Notes under the pieces: generated by a model
Seen by the model: only the letters and a program-made list of their open reading frames with translations
Databases searched by the model: none
Told to the model about the DNA's origin: nothing
Part shown: positions 19,326 through 29,241 of the stretch, in pieces
Layout: each line of letters begins with the position of its first letter
Position numbering within the stretch: position 1 is the stretch's first letter
Assembly: GCF_014075995.1 (NCBI RefSeq)
Contig: NZ_CP055153.1
Span: 2,046,001-2,110,000, forward strand
Direction of reading: 5' to 3'
DNA length: 64,000 bases
Origin: Adhaeribacter radiodurans
GTDB lineage: Bacteria > Bacteroidota > Bacteroidia > Cytophagales > Hymenobacteraceae
Translations under genes and position numbers: made by a program

Positions 19326-21224
19326 TTACAAAGCTCCCTGAATAATCTCATCCACTACTAACGGATCGAGCAAGGTGCTGGTGTCGCCCAGGTTAGTGGT
19401 ATCACCTTCGGCTACTTTGCGTAAAATACGCCGCATAATTTTACCTGACCGGGTTTTAGGCAAGCCGCTCACAATTTGTATTTTATCTGGTTTAGCAATT
19501 TTGCCAATGTGTTCCACTACCGTTTCAATTACTTCCGCGCGAAGGTTTTCTTCATTGACTGGTGCTTCGTCGCCGCAAATAACAAAAGCATAGATGCCTT
19601 GTCCTTTTATAGCGTGTGGATAACCCACTACGGCGCTTTCTACGATGTGGCGGTTTTGGTTAATGGCATTTTCAATTTCGGCGGTGCCAAAACGGTGCCC
19701 CGATACGTTTATTACATCGTCTACGCGGCCAATAATCCGGTATAAGCCATTCTCATCGCGCCGGGCGCCATCGCCGGTAAAATATAAATTTTTATAAGTG
19801 CTAAAATAGCTCAAGCGGCAGCGTTCGTGGTCGCCGTAAGTAGTGCGAATAATGCCCGGCCAAGGGAACTTCATGCACAAATAACCTTCGGTTTCATTTT
19901 CGGTAATTTCTTCGCCATTTTGATCTACCAGTACGGGTTGCACTCCCGGTAAAGGCAAGCCGGCGTGGCTGGGTTTCATGGGCGTAACTCCCGCCAGCGC
20001 AGAAATCATTATGCCCCCGGTTTCGGTTTGCCACCAGGTATCTACCACGGGACATCTTTCTTTACCCACGTGGATGTGGTACCAATGCCAGGCCTCTTCG
20101 TTAATAGGTTCTCCCACCGAGCCAAGGACTTTTAAAGAATCCAGGCTATACGATAAAACGTGATCCAGGCCAGCCGCCATTAGCGAACGAATAGCCGTAG
20201 GAGCGGTATAAAAAATATTAACGCCGTGTTTATCAATTACCTGCCAGAAACGACCAGGATCCGGGAAGGTAGGTACACCTTCGAACATGACCGTAGTAGC
20301 GCCGGCCAGCAAAGGCCCATATAGTAAGTAGGAATGACCCGTTATCCAGCCAACATCGGCGGTACACCAGTAAATATCACTTTCGTCGTACTGAAAAACA
20401 TTGCGGAATGTATAGTCGGTGTATACCATGTAGCCACCGCAGGTATGTACTACCCCTTTCGGCTTACCCGTAGAGCCGGAAGTGTACAAAATAAACAGCA
20501 TGTCTTCCGAATCCATTTCTTCGGCTTCGCAGTTTTTATCTACTTTTTGCAGCTCTTCGTGCAGATACACATCCCGACCGGGTACCATTTTCACGGCCCA
20601 ACCTAACCGGTCTACCACAATTACTTTTTTTACGCTGGGGCAATCTTCCAGGGCTTCGTCTACTACCCTTTTTACCGGAATTTGTTTAGCTCCCCGGTTT
20701 AAACCATCCGACGTTAAAACTACACTGGCTTCGGCATCCTTAATGCGGTCGGACATAGAATTAGCCGAGAAACCAGCGAAAATAACCGAATGAACGGCTC
20801 CTACGCGGGCGCAAGCGAGCACACTAAATGCCAGTTCAGGAATCATGGGCATGTAAATACATACCCGGTCACCTTTTTTTACCCCGTTGTTCCGCAAAAC
20901 ATTCGCAAATTGGCACACTTTCTCGTGCAGCTCGCGGTAGGTGTAGCGCACAAAGCGTTCTTTCGGGTCGTTTGGTTCCCAGATTAGAGCTAGTTTATTT
21001 CCGCGGGTTTTGAGGTGGCGGTCGAGGCAATTTTCGGTAATGTTTAATTTTCCGTTAACAAACCACTTTACCCGGGGTTCTTCAAAGTTCCAGTCGAGCA
21101 CTTTGTCCCAGGGCTGCCGCCAGGTAAAGGTTTGGGCTATTTCGTCCCAGAAGCCTTCGGGGTCTTTAATACTTTTTTGGTAAGCAGCCTGGTAACCGGC
21201 GAACGAATGAATACGTGAACTCAT
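19326..21224 (-). CDS. acs: Acetyl-CoA synthetase
   Basis: 632 residues, close to the family length. It makes acetyl-CoA from acetate, ATP and CoA through acetyl-AMP in the cytoplasm. Visible are the N-terminal ACS block (DPEGFWDEIAQTFTWRQPWDKVLDW), the P-loop-like YTSGSTGKPKGVVH, the WWQTETGG motif, YFTGDGARRDENGLYRIIGRVDDVINVSGHR, and the C-terminal PKTRSGKIMRRILRK whose Lys is the usual regulatory acetylation site. It lies on the same strand as actP and the DUF485 gene 4-6 kb away, which supply acetate uptake. Confidence 0.97.
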   Translation of the reverse strand: MSSRIHSFAGYQAAYQKSIKDPEGFWDEIAQTFTWRQPWDKVLDWNFEEPRVKWFVNGKLNITENCLDRHLKTRGNKLALIWEPNDPKERFVRYTYRELHEKVCQFANVLRNNGVKKGDRVCIYMPMIPELAFSVLACARVGAVHSVIFAGFSANSMSDRIKDAEASVVLTSDGLNRGAKQIPVKRVVDEALEDCPSVKKVIVVDRLGWAVKMVPGRDVYLHEELQKVDKNCEAEEMDSEDMLFILYTSGSTGKPKGVVHTCGGYMVYTDYTFRNVFQYDESDIYWCTADVGWITGHSYLLYGPLLAGATTVMFEGVPTFPDPGRFWQVIDKHGVNIFYTAPTAIRSLMAAGLDHVLSYSLDSLKVLGSVGEPINEEAWHWYHIHVGKERCPVVDTWWQTETGGIMISALAGVTPMKPSHAGLPLPGVQPVLVDQNGEEITENETEGYLCMKFPWPGIIRTTYGDHERCRLSYFSTYKNLYFTGDGARRDENGLYRIIGRVDDVINVSGHRFGTAEIENAINQNRHIVESAVVGYPHAIKGQGIYAFVICGDEAPVNEENLRAEVIETVVEHIGKIAKPDKIQIVSGLPKTRSGKIMRRILRKVAEGDTTNLGDTSTLLDPLVVDEIIQGAL

Positions 21225-21678
21225 AGTTTCAAAGGTGATAGTAATAGGTTTAAAGCCGGAATTTGCGATTTTGAAGCGGATTAATCAATTAAATCGGCTA
21301 AAAGATTTTTACCTTTATTTCCAATAAAGCTTTATAGGTTCTAAACCTTTAAACGGGCCAGAACAAATTAGGGGGAAGGATAAACTTTTGATAGATTTAA
21401 AATTATCCTCTGTAGTTCTCCTTTATGATAAATTAAGGAAAGACATTAATTAAATGATAGAGGCTAAGTTAGGGGAAAAGCTCCCCTCCTAAGTTTAGGA
21501 GGGGTAGGATTGGTTGTTTTTTTATTAAAGCTGCGCGTTAAAATGAATATTTATTTTTGTCCAAGTCCTTAGTTGGTAGTGGCTTTTACTTTTTCTTTGT
21601 GGTACAAAAGGGTAGCCTCGGGTATCGGCTTGATACATCGTGCTGATACTCCGAGGTAGAAGAGTTTTTTACTAAAAT
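21225..21678. other. Intergenic region upstream of acs
   Basis: 454 bp between acs and the VOC gene. It contains the CCCCTCCT hairpin copy C (21483-21504) and presumably the acs promoter. No supported ORF. Confidence 0.5.
21483..21504. repeat. CCCCTCCT hairpin, copy C
   Basis: Perfect 10-bp stem CCCCTCCTAA/TTAGGAGGGG with a GT loop, preceded by AAAGCT. The adjacent GGGGTAGGATTGGTTG resembles, in reverse, the AACCAACCCTTCCCC flank of copy B, so the repeat is longer than the stem. Unlike copies A and B it has no neighbouring dispersed repeat. Confidence 0.75.
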
Positions 21679-22056
21679 TTAATTGGCAGCCGCATTTACC
21701 TCGAATATTCCGAAAGTGTTGTAGTCTAAATCTACAAAATAGCCTTGCCAGCACCTACCAGGAATGGCAAACTTGGGTAAAGCTACTAGTCCGCCATTTT
21801 GTAGAATTAACTGGCTGGTCTCGTCAAAACTTTCTACCTGAATGGAACAAACAAAGGCATTGGTACCGCTTTCCGGCGCAGGTACCGAGGCTGGCCTTTG
21901 TAATAATCCGCCATTAATACTGTTCGTCTCAATCCGGTAGTATTCGATGGGTACGTATTCTTCTTTTATAAACTGCCAGCCAAATACATTTCCATAGAAT
22001 TGGATATCCCTCTTTGGGTTAGAAGACTGAATTTCAAAATAACCGATGGTATTCAT
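21679..22056 (-). CDS. VOC (glyoxalase/bleomycin-resistance-like) family protein
   Basis: 125 residues with the paired beta-alpha-beta-beta-beta pattern of the vicinal oxygen chelate superfamily. The N-terminal IGYFEIQSSNPKRDIQFYGNVFGWQF is typical of the subgroup annotated as glyoxalase-like, and the C-terminal CWQGYFVDLDYNTFGIFEVN holds the usual metal-binding Glu. The His ligands are not obvious, so activity is uncertain. It heads a cluster of small accessory enzymes (DHFR-like, GNAT, VOC) that look like general detoxification or resistance genes. Confidence 0.8.
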   Translation of the reverse strand: MNTIGYFEIQSSNPKRDIQFYGNVFGWQFIKEEYVPIEYYRIETNSINGGLLQRPASVPAPESGTNAFVCSIQVESFDETSQLILQNGGLVALPKFAIPGRCWQGYFVDLDYNTFGIFEVNAAAN

Positions 22057-22182
22057 TTATATAAAGAAGGTATTGGTACGTTTAGGAATTTTTTAAGTAG
22101 CAGAATAGTAGACCAGTTTAAATGGAAAATCAGGCAAACTTCTAAGCTTTTAAATTGTGGAAATTTATTGCCGATTCGTTAT

Positions 22183-22752
22183 TTAGCGTACTACCGTATA
22201 ATGAAGCCCTATGACACCGCATGGAAATACTTTGTTGGTTACAAGTTGCAATCCTGTTTTATCGGCAATTTTGGCGAATACCGGAATTCCCCGGCCCAAT
22301 ATAATGGGATTTATAAATAACCAATATTCATCAATTAGTTGGTGTTCCATTAAATTGTGGGCAGCAGTAGGACTTCCAAAAATAAGAATATTTTTGCCGC
22401 TCTTACTTTTAAGCTTTTCTATTTCAGAAACCACATTATTGCTGATTATGGTAGTTTTGTTTATATCCGCCCCTTTCATGGTTTTAGATAGCACTACTTT
22501 CTCTGATTGATTATACCATTCTGAATGTTCTATGTCGTGCTTGCTGGCATTAGGTTCGTCGGCGGCAGATGGCCAGTAACTATCCATCATTTGATAAGTT
22601 ACCCGGCCGTATAAGGCAGTATCCGCCTCTTTAGTAAATTCTCCCACCAAGTCGAACAATTCTTCATCCACTTTAATCCAATTCATTTCTCCGTTTGGGC
22701 CGGCAACAAAGCCGTCTAAGCTGGTGTGTAAGGATAAAATTATCTTTCTCAT
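22183..22752 (-). CDS. Dihydrofolate reductase family protein (RibD C-terminal-like)
   Basis: 189 residues. It starts MRKIILSLHTSLDGFVAGPNGEMNW, the standard opening of the DHFR/RibD_C family, and contains DTALYGRVTYQMM, a NADPH-binding-like ILIFGSPTAAHNLMEHQLIDEYWLFINPIILGRG and a short C-terminus. This group is NAD(P)H-dependent with mostly unknown substrates and is not the essential folate enzyme. Its start lies 13 bp after a paralogous gene on the same strand, suggesting a duplication and an operon. Confidence 0.87.
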   Translation of the reverse strand: MRKIILSLHTSLDGFVAGPNGEMNWIKVDEELFDLVGEFTKEADTALYGRVTYQMMDSYWPSAADEPNASKHDIEHSEWYNQSEKVVLSKTMKGADINKTTIISNNVVSEIEKLKSKSGKNILIFGSPTAAHNLMEHQLIDEYWLFINPIILGRGIPVFAKIADKTGLQLVTNKVFPCGVIGLHYTVVR

Positions 22753-22765
22753 GTTTTAATTCTTC

Positions 22766-23365
22766 TTAAGCTCCAACTGTACCTGTTTCCACTTTTCCGG
22801 CTCGCTGGTAATGTACAATAACAACGCCACTGGGGGTAACGGTACTTTCTACTAAAGTAAATGCTGCCGGTATCGGGCCATCGTTAAACAATTTTTTTCC
22901 TTGACCAAGAGTTAACGGGTGAATCATAAGCCAGAGCTCGTCCACCAAATCATTTTGGAGCAGCAGTTGAATGAGTTCACCACTGCCCCAAACCTGTATA
23001 GCCGAGCCATCTGAATTTTTGAGATTTTCGATTTCTACCTGGTTATTAAAGAAAACGGAGTTTTCCCAATCAGATTTATTTCTGGTCTTAGACAAGACGT
23101 ACTTTGTAACATTATTAATACTTGGCCATGCATCTGCGTGCTGGGGCCAGTAGTTCTCCCAAATTTCAAAGGTTTTTCTGCCCAAAAGAAGATCTGCCGG
23201 TTTCAATAGTTTTTCCATAATCTTACCAGAAACTTCGTCGTCATAAGGTGCAACCCAACCACCATACGCGAAACCGCCTGATGTATCTTCCTCGGGTCCT
23301 CCAGGCCCTTGCATGACGCCATCCAGTGTAATCATGGATAACACAATTATTTTTCTCTTACTCAT
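22766..23365 (-). CDS. Dihydrofolate reductase family protein (paralogue)
   Basis: 199 residues. N-terminus SKRKIIVLSMITLDGVMQGPGGPEED, then LLLGRKTFEIWENYWP and the nucleotide-binding-like IQVWGSGELIQLLLQNDLVDELWLMIHPLTLGQGKKLF. It has the same fold family as the next gene downstream (13-bp gap) but only moderate similarity. Probably a NAD(P)H-dependent reductase; substrate unknown. Confidence 0.88.
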   Translation of the reverse strand: MSKRKIIVLSMITLDGVMQGPGGPEEDTSGGFAYGGWVAPYDDEVSGKIMEKLLKPADLLLGRKTFEIWENYWPQHADAWPSINNVTKYVLSKTRNKSDWENSVFFNNQVEIENLKNSDGSAIQVWGSGELIQLLLQNDLVDELWLMIHPLTLGQGKKLFNDGPIPAAFTLVESTVTPSGVVIVHYQRAGKVETGTVGA

Positions 23366-23681
23366 TATAATTTATTTTTTATGGCTTTGTTACCAAACAA
23401 ATCTCGTGAATAATACGCGGCCGTATAGGGTGTACTTGCGACAATTTTGGGGTTAAAAACGGCAGTAGAAAAAGGATTTTCCAGATGATAAAAATTCTCC
23501 TTATACATAACTACTAACCGTTTTAGACTTTCTGTTCGGGCTGGTTACGAAGCACAAATTTTTAATTTACTTTTAAATTCAGTCCAAGCACTGAATAGTA
23601 CCTTTACCCGTTTGCCTGCCCAGTGCCAAACTTATATTAGTAGTGCGGGCTTTGTTGTTTGCCTTTGCTTCACCATAGGTA
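23366..23681. other. Intergenic stretch with no recognised feature
   Basis: 316 bp between the DHFR-like and GNAT genes. I see no ORF, RNA or clear repeat. Confidence 0.4.
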
Positions 23682-24161
23682 TTATCGTGTTAAGCTAAAT
23701 AATAAAAGATCATTATTTGCTTGGTCAGGTTTATCTGATATTTTAAAGCCTAATTTGTTTAAGAGATTGGTAGAGCTTTGATTGTCTTTATGAGTAAATG
23801 CTTCTATTCTGGTAAGGCAAATTGTTTGAATACCATACTCAATAACTTTCTCAGCAGCTTCGTGCATTATACCTTGTCCTTGATAATCAATTAAAAGTTC
23901 ATAGCCCATCTCGCATTTACTTTTTTCGTCCGAAAAGTCAAATAAGCAAATTGTTCCGATTAAATTTTTGTGGCCCGTAAGTGTAATGGCCCAATACAGG
24001 GAATCATTATTTGAAATATTGCTATTGACTCTATTGATGAAGGTAATGGCCTCTTCGAGTGATTTGCTTGGTTGCCGCTCAAGATACTTGTTTATATGCA
24101 CGTTAGAGCGAAGCGCCCAGATTTCTTCCTTGTCACTATCGGAAAGCTGCCGAAGTGTCAA
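23682..24161 (-). CDS. GNAT family N-acetyltransferase, start codon uncertain
   Basis: 159 residues from a TTG. GNAT features include LYWAITLTGHKNLIGTICLFDFS, the acetyl-CoA-binding region YELLIDYQGQGIMHEAAEKVIEYG and TRIEAFTHKDNQSSTNLLNKLGFK, as in RimJ/RimL-type enzymes. The frame stays open for 15 codons upstream (to about 24206) and encodes NKVFTPFPTLATKRLTLRQL, the expected N-terminus of this family, but no ATG, GTG or TTG occurs there; a TTA sits where Met would be. Either the TTG is used, or the original start has been lost by mutation. Confidence 0.75.
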   Translation of the reverse strand: MTLRQLSDSDKEEIWALRSNVHINKYLERQPSKSLEEAITFINRVNSNISNNDSLYWAITLTGHKNLIGTICLFDFSDEKSKCEMGYELLIDYQGQGIMHEAAEKVIEYGIQTICLTRIEAFTHKDNQSSTNLLNKLGFKISDKPDQANNDLLLFSLTR

Positions 24162-24409
24162 CCTTTTCGTTGCAAGGGTAGGGAAAGGCGTAAATACCTT
24201 ATTTAACTTTTAGAAATAGCTTTATTTATTTCTGTTTTAAAATCTACTTATGGACTTACCGCTAATCGTAACGTGTTTATGAAGTTGTGGTAATTGAAAA
24301 AAAGTAAATTTCAATCAAGCACAAAAGCAAAGTAGTAATTTAAAGTCGAAGGCGCGTTCGTCCAGCCACAATTTCATAAATTCACGGAAAGGGGTTCGTT
24401 GTTTTCGGC

Positions 24410-24850
24410 TTATACTTTTTCGTTATATTTTGGATCAAATTCCACAATCCATTCTATACCGTATTTGTCTCTGAACATTCCAAAATAGGATCCCCAGGGG
24501 CTATCGCCAATAGGCCCTTCTATTTGTCCACCTACCGAAAGCCCATTAAACAATTTGTCTGCTTCTTCTTTACTTTCCGTAATTATTACAATTTTACTTC
24601 TGTTCTCGTTTTCGTTTGTTTTTCCCATACTTTCCGGAACATCATTCGCCATCAACATATTACTTGTACCAATAGGCAAAGCAATATGCATAATTTTATT
24701 TTCCTCTTTTTCTGCTACCGGAAATTCAGGACTGGCAATGTCTTTGAAACGAATAACTTTGGCGAACTCTCCGCCAAATACCGATTTGTAAAAGGTAAAT
24801 GCTTCTTCGGCATTTCCGTTGAAGTTAATGTGAGGATTGATTAGTGCCAT
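24410..24850 (-). CDS. PhnB-like VOC family protein
   Basis: 146 residues. It begins MALINPHINFNGNAEEAFTFYKSVFGGEF, the signature of the PhnB-like/3-demethylubiquinone methyltransferase-like glyoxalase subgroup, and ends with a matching SPWGSYFGMFRDKYGIEWIVEFDP block. Members are small dimeric proteins without assigned activity in most genomes. Monocistronic, in the same small-enzyme cluster as the DHFR-like genes. Confidence 0.87.
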   Translation of the reverse strand: MALINPHINFNGNAEEAFTFYKSVFGGEFAKVIRFKDIASPEFPVAEKEENKIMHIALPIGTSNMLMANDVPESMGKTNENENRSKIVIITESKEEADKLFNGLSVGGQIEGPIGDSPWGSYFGMFRDKYGIEWIVEFDPKYNEKV

Positions 24851-24944
24851 AGTTGTTTTATTAATTTTAAGTTTTAAACCTACTGCTTAACTACGAAATA
24901 ATTAGGGTTTATCGCGTCAAAAAAGGGGTTGATTGCGACAAAAG

Positions 24945-25370
24945 TTATGTGTAAATATCAGAGCCAAATTGGCGAAAGCTATTAATTACATTGACGCGGT
25001 CAATATCGTTAGGTGAGAAGCAAGCTTTCATCAAATTTTCTAAACCATCTTGCAAGTCTGTTCTTCTGAGTATAAAAGAGGCACGATCTTCTTGATAAGG
25101 GTAATATTCAACCCACTCAATTTAATTGTTTTTGTCAAATTAGTACCTAATCCAGCCAGTTTTATCTGTCTTTACTTTAGTAAGCCTTTCTTTATATTTT
25201 TCAATGATTGCGGGCATGGTTTTAAAGAACATTTTATGATTTGCATTTGGCTCAACTATCAGATATAAGTAATAACATACGCTTATTAGTACTATGAAAG
25301 GAGAATAAACGGAGTAGTATAGTTGCTTCTTACACAGGTCCACCTCAAAACAACCGATAACCGCTTCCAA
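24945..25370 (-). pseudogene. Decayed small membrane-anchored protein gene, two in-frame stops
   Basis: One reading frame of 142 codons is interrupted by two TAA codons, at 25140-25142 and six codons later. The first part has a hydrophobic segment (VYSPFIVLISVCYYLYLIV) and KTGWIRY. After the stops the same frame continues with a plausible protein (IEWVEYYPYQEDRASFILRRTD...VINSFRQFGSDIYT) up to 24945. The coding look on both sides suggests a gene of about 140 residues inactivated by two point changes. Family not recognised. Confidence 0.5.
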
Positions 25371-25519
25371 TAAGTAAATAATTTTACTTATTGGAAGCGG
25401 CGTTTGTCATTCTATCAACATAAGCACGAAATTTTAGCTTACAAAGCCGTCGTTGCATTCAAAAAATTTAAATGCACATAAGAATTTGCGGAATCCGGGT
25501 AAATCCGTGATTCTAATAA

Positions 25520-27100
25520 TTACTCGGCGCCGATCCCTAGATACGTCCTTAGCTTTTCAGATTCAAATTTTTCAGCCGCTTCCGGTTCCGGATTTACTAA
25601 AGATACCACAATACCCGTTAAAAATGCGGCCGACATAGAGACCAAGGCTGGATTTTTGAGCGGGAAAATAGCTTCGGAATTTTGTAGAATATCTACCCAA
25701 ATAGTAGGACTAAGCACAATAAGCACCAGCGATAAAGTAGCGCCCGTAGCAATGCTCCAAACGGCACCTTGCGTAGTAAATTTCTTCCAGATAATCGACA
25801 TTAGTAACGCCGGAAAATTGGCGCTGGCCGCAATAGAAAAAGCCAGGCCCACCATAAAGGCAACATTCTGGCCTTTAAAAACCAATCCTAAAACAATTGA
25901 TAAAATTCCCAAGGCTACGGTAGCGCGTTTCGCTACTTTCATTTCGCCTTTTTCGTTTGAAACACCTTTTTGGAACACGTGCACGTACAAATCGTGCGAA
26001 ATGCTGGAAGCACCCGAAAGCGTTAAACCGGCTACTACCGCCAGAATAGTGGCAAAAGCCACAGCGGCAATAAAACCCAGAAAAGCCGTACCTCCCGTTT
26101 GTTCAGCTAGCAGTAAGGCCGCCATATTGCCGCCTTTGTCAATGCCTTCGATAATGGGTTTGCCCACCAGCACCATGGCCGAGAAACCAATAAAAAAAGT
26201 AAGAATATAAAAATAACCAATAAAACCAGTGGCTACGAAAACCGATTTACGGGCGGCTTTGGCGTCGGGAACGGTGTAAAAGCGCATTAAAATATGCGGT
26301 AAACCGGCTGTTCCCAGCATTAAGGCCAAGCCTAAGGACAAGGCATCGAAAGGATTCGTAATAAAGCCACCGGGAGAAAGCATGGCCTCGCCGTACTTAT
26401 CGGCCACCGATTGAAATAAATTAGCCGGACTGAAGTTAAAAGTAGCCAGAGATAAAATTACCAGTACTGTGGCTCCGCTCAGCAATAAAACAGCTTTAAT
26501 TATTTGCACCCAGGTAGTAGCCAGCATACCACCGAACAAAACGTAAGCCGTCATAACGCAGCCTACTACCACCACCGCTAACTCGTATTGTAACCCGAAC
26601 AAAGTTTTTATTAAACCGCCGGCACCAACCATTTGCGCAATTAGGTAAAAAGCAATGGTCAGCAACGAACCCACCGACGAGACAATCCGGATGGGGCGTT
26701 GTTGCAGTCGATAAGCTACTACGTCGGCAAATGTGTATTTACCTAAATTTCGCAATGGTTCGGCAATTAAAAACATAATTAATGGCCAACCCACTAAAAA
26801 ACCAATCGAATAAATCAGACCGTCGTAGCCTTTGGTGGCTACCATACCTGCAATGCCCAAAAAAGAAGCAGCACTCATGTAATCGCCGGCTAAAGCTAGT
26901 CCGTTCTGAAAACCCGAGATATTACGACCCGCCGCATAAAATTCAGAACCGGTTTTTGTTTTTTTTGCGGCCCAATAAGTAATGTACAGAGTAATCAACA
27001 CAAACAAAAAGAACATAATAATGGAAACCGGATTAGCGGTGCCTAAAGTAGAAGCAGCCGGCAGGGCAGAGGCCTGCAGTAATAGGGAAGAAGTAAGCAT
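25520..27100 (-). CDS. actP: Cation/acetate symporter, sodium:solute symporter family
   Basis: 526 residues with about 13 transmembrane segments. Family blocks are [30 protein letters not shown] (sodium-site region), [42 protein letters not shown], and [21 protein letters not shown]. ActP imports acetate with Na+ or H+. The DUF485 gene, a standard partner of actP, lies 8 bp upstream, and acs is on the same strand nearby. Together they form an acetate uptake and activation set. Confidence 0.93.
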   Translation of the reverse strand: MLTSSLLLQASALPAASTLGTANPVSIIMFFLFVLITLYITYWAAKKTKTGSEFYAAGRNISGFQNGLALAGDYMSAASFLGIAGMVATKGYDGLIYSIGFLVGWPLIMFLIAEPLRNLGKYTFADVVAYRLQQRPIRIVSSVGSLLTIAFYLIAQMVGAGGLIKTLFGLQYELAVVVVGCVMTAYVLFGGMLATTWVQIIKAVLLLSGATVLVILSLATFNFSPANLFQSVADKYGEAMLSPGGFITNPFDALSLGLALMLGTAGLPHILMRFYTVPDAKAARKSVFVATGFIGYFYILTFFIGFSAMVLVGKPIIEGIDKGGNMAALLLAEQTGGTAFLGFIAAVAFATILAVVAGLTLSGASSISHDLYVHVFQKGVSNEKGEMKVAKRATVALGILSIVLGLVFKGQNVAFMVGLAFSIAASANFPALLMSIIWKKFTTQGAVWSIATGATLSLVLIVLSPTIWVDILQNSEAIFPLKNPALVSMSAAFLTGIVVSLVNPEPEAAEKFESEKLRTYLGIGAE

Positions 27101-27108
27101 GAGATAAC

Positions 27109-27423
27109 TTAATTGGCGTTTATTTTATTTTTTATTTCCTGTACTTCGGTGTCGTAGGTGTTATTGGCCCAAAAAACGTAAATACCCGTTAACAGCCAGG
27201 CTGTTACAATAATGCCGAAACCAATTGGCAAAGCTAAGGGTAAATAGCTGCCAATTTTGGTGGCGAGTAACTCTTTATCAAAAGCCACCACTAGTAAAAA
27301 ACCAATGTAAATTACCAGAATGGTTATGGTAAGTAGCAACGAAACCGACCAGCGTTTGCTAACCAATCGTTTAAATTCCGGACTTTCAATAACGGCGTGT
27401 GCTGTTTTGTTGGGGTGATGCAT
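27109..27423 (-). CDS. DUF485 domain membrane protein, actP partner
   Basis: 104 residues. A cytoplasmic N-terminus with [21 protein letters not shown] is followed by two transmembrane segments (about 28-49 and 61-87). The spacing and length match DUF485 proteins (YjcH-like), which are almost always encoded directly before actP. The role is unproven, presumably supporting the symporter. The 8-bp gap to actP implies one operon with this gene first. Confidence 0.9.
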   Translation of the reverse strand: MHHPNKTAHAVIESPEFKRLVSKRWSVSLLLTITILVIYIGFLLVVAFDKELLATKIGSYLPLALPIGFGIIVTAWLLTGIYVFWANNTYDTEVQEIKNKINAN

Positions 27424-28025
27424 ATTTGGGAGAGTTAAAATAAAATGTTTTCGTTCGTTTCAGAGTTAATTCAAGTATTTTATATAAAGCGTTTATTCTT
27501 ATTTGATTTTGTTGCCTAAACTTACCTGGTACTGGACCCATTATACCAGGCGGATTTTAACTATAATACAAAATTTTCCCACGTTGGTAAACAGCATAAG
27601 CAACGGATTATAAAGACAAAATAGTAATCTTTCCCGATTGTCTAGTTAACCTAAAAATTTCATGAAAGAGAATAGGCTTAAACTATAATTTAAATTTAGC
27701 CCAATACGCTGGCTAAATATGATAAAATCCCCGCAGAAAATCATGGTATAAGCTTACCTTTTCTCCGAACTTTTTGCCTTGACTTCGCTAATAAGTAAAA
27801 TAGAAAATGAAGAACAGGGATTTCAAAAGAAGAAAATCCTCTTTTCAAGTATAAGTGTCTGAACAAGGAAAAGCTAATTTAATAGGTTCTTCAGAAGGCA
27901 ACTAGTTAACCAGGTAGCTAGCTAATGTACTCCCGAAGGAAGACTTTGATAAATGCGATTTTACTTTAAATGGATTTTGTTCCTTTACGATACAGCTTTT
28001 TAGCGCCAAGAAAATTGGCGCAACC
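27424..28025. other. Long intergenic region, no recognised gene
   Basis: 602 bp between the DUF485 gene and the DUF4349 gene, both on the minus strand. The part next to 27423 presumably holds the actP operon promoter. I found no coding frame, tRNA or clear repeat. Confidence 0.45.
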
Positions 28026-28889
28026 TTACCTAACGGGTGGATACTTACGGATGAATTTGCGGAAGTAATGAATAAAAATAGGAATAACAAGGAGCAAAGG
28101 CCACAGGTGCAGCAAACCAATTAATAAGGCTACCATAAAATCCCAGCCACCCTGCAAAGCATTACGTACCCGAACGGCAAAACTGGTATCAGGCAGCGAA
28201 GTAGTGGCTAGTTTTTGGTAATAATTAAGGTTAATGGTATTGTAATTGGTTTGCCGGTTCAGGTAAGTAAGGCGGGCTTCGGTACTTTCAATTTCTTCCT
28301 GCATTTGTCGTAATTGTTCTTCCACAGTAATAATGTCTTTTACCGTTTTGGCTTGTTTTAGTAAATCCAGGTACCGGGCTTCTACGGCTTTTTTAGTTTT
28401 AAGCCGGGCCGAAATATCAATGTACTCAGTGGTTACATCTTCGGCGATAATATTTTTTGAATCGAGGTAAATACTTTGCTCGGTAATACCGGTTAGCAAA
28501 GATTCAAACTGCGCTGGCAACACTTTAATGATTAAATTATTTTCTAAAGTATTATCGGTCCGGGTTTCGTTAGCAGTTAAGAGTTGCGCCTTATATTGTT
28601 GAATGAGTTGATTTATCGCACTTGTACTTTTCTTAAAATCCGATACCTGAAACTTTAAATTGGCCGTCCGGATTATTTTAGCATCTATCGGCGAGCTTTT
28701 AGAGATAGCTTGTTGTTCTTCATGCTTTGCATACGAAGCATCCATGTTCTGGAGAACCTCTTCAGGAGCACTCACGGGAGGTTTCCTGAGTTCTTCTTTT
28801 GAGACTTGTTGGTTATCTTTCTGGCAACTAAAATGGAGTAGAAATAGTGAAAAAATAAAAAATCGGCGGAAACAGAAGAATTCTTTCAT
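28026..28889 (-). CDS. DUF4349 lipoprotein
   Basis: 287 residues. A lipoprotein signal ends at Cys22 (LLHFSC). The DUF4349 domain covers about 68-265, beginning KIIRTANLKFQVSDFKKS, with a central coiled coil (KTVKDIITVEEQLRQMQEEIESTEARLTYLNRQTNYNTINLNY) and a C-terminal transmembrane helix (about 252-272) followed by basic residues. The family is widespread and membrane-anchored with unknown function. Monocistronic. Confidence 0.88.
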   Translation of the reverse strand: MKEFFCFRRFFIFSLFLLHFSCQKDNQQVSKEELRKPPVSAPEEVLQNMDASYAKHEEQQAISKSSPIDAKIIRTANLKFQVSDFKKSTSAINQLIQQYKAQLLTANETRTDNTLENNLIIKVLPAQFESLLTGITEQSIYLDSKNIIAEDVTTEYIDISARLKTKKAVEARYLDLLKQAKTVKDIITVEEQLRQMQEEIESTEARLTYLNRQTNYNTINLNYYQKLATTSLPDTSFAVRVRNALQGGWDFMVALLIGLLHLWPLLLVIPIFIHYFRKFIRKYPPVR

Positions 28890-29241
28890 GTAAGTAATGA
28901 TTATATAGATTTATTAAAAGTTTTTTCTTTTTGTTAACTAAAATATAAATAGGATTTAACCAAGCAGCTATTCAGCGCTGGTAAATGAGTTGATTAAATA
29001 AATTTGATCGGCAAACAATAAGTAACAGGTAGGACAGCTTGGGTTTGTTATTTACTTTAAGGATGCAGCAATGGCACTTTCTGCATAAAAGAATAGTTTA
29101 ATTTTTATTTAAGGCTGTGAATGGGTGAGTTAGGAGAGTACCTGAGTTCTTCATACCAATGAATTTATAGGTAATTGCTAGAAATAAAAAAAGAGGCAGA
29201 AATGTATAGTTTCCGCCTCTTTCAAAATTTAATAAATATAA
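28890..29241. other. Intergenic region ending in a terminator
   Basis: 352 bp. Only the terminator of the following minus-strand gene (29190-29222) is recognised; the rest is AT-rich without an ORF. Confidence 0.5.
29190..29222 (-). terminator. Terminator of the MORN/YwqK-repeat gene
   Basis: Stem AAAGAGGCAGAAA / TTTCCGCCTCTTT (13 positions, one mismatch) with a 7-nt loop and an A-run on the plus strand, which is a T-run for minus-strand transcription. It lies 20 bp past the stop codon. Confidence 0.85.

Noticed and set aside
25050-25268. 72-codon plus-strand open frame opposite the decayed gene
   Set aside because: The minus-strand frame shows better protein-like sequence on both sides of its stops.
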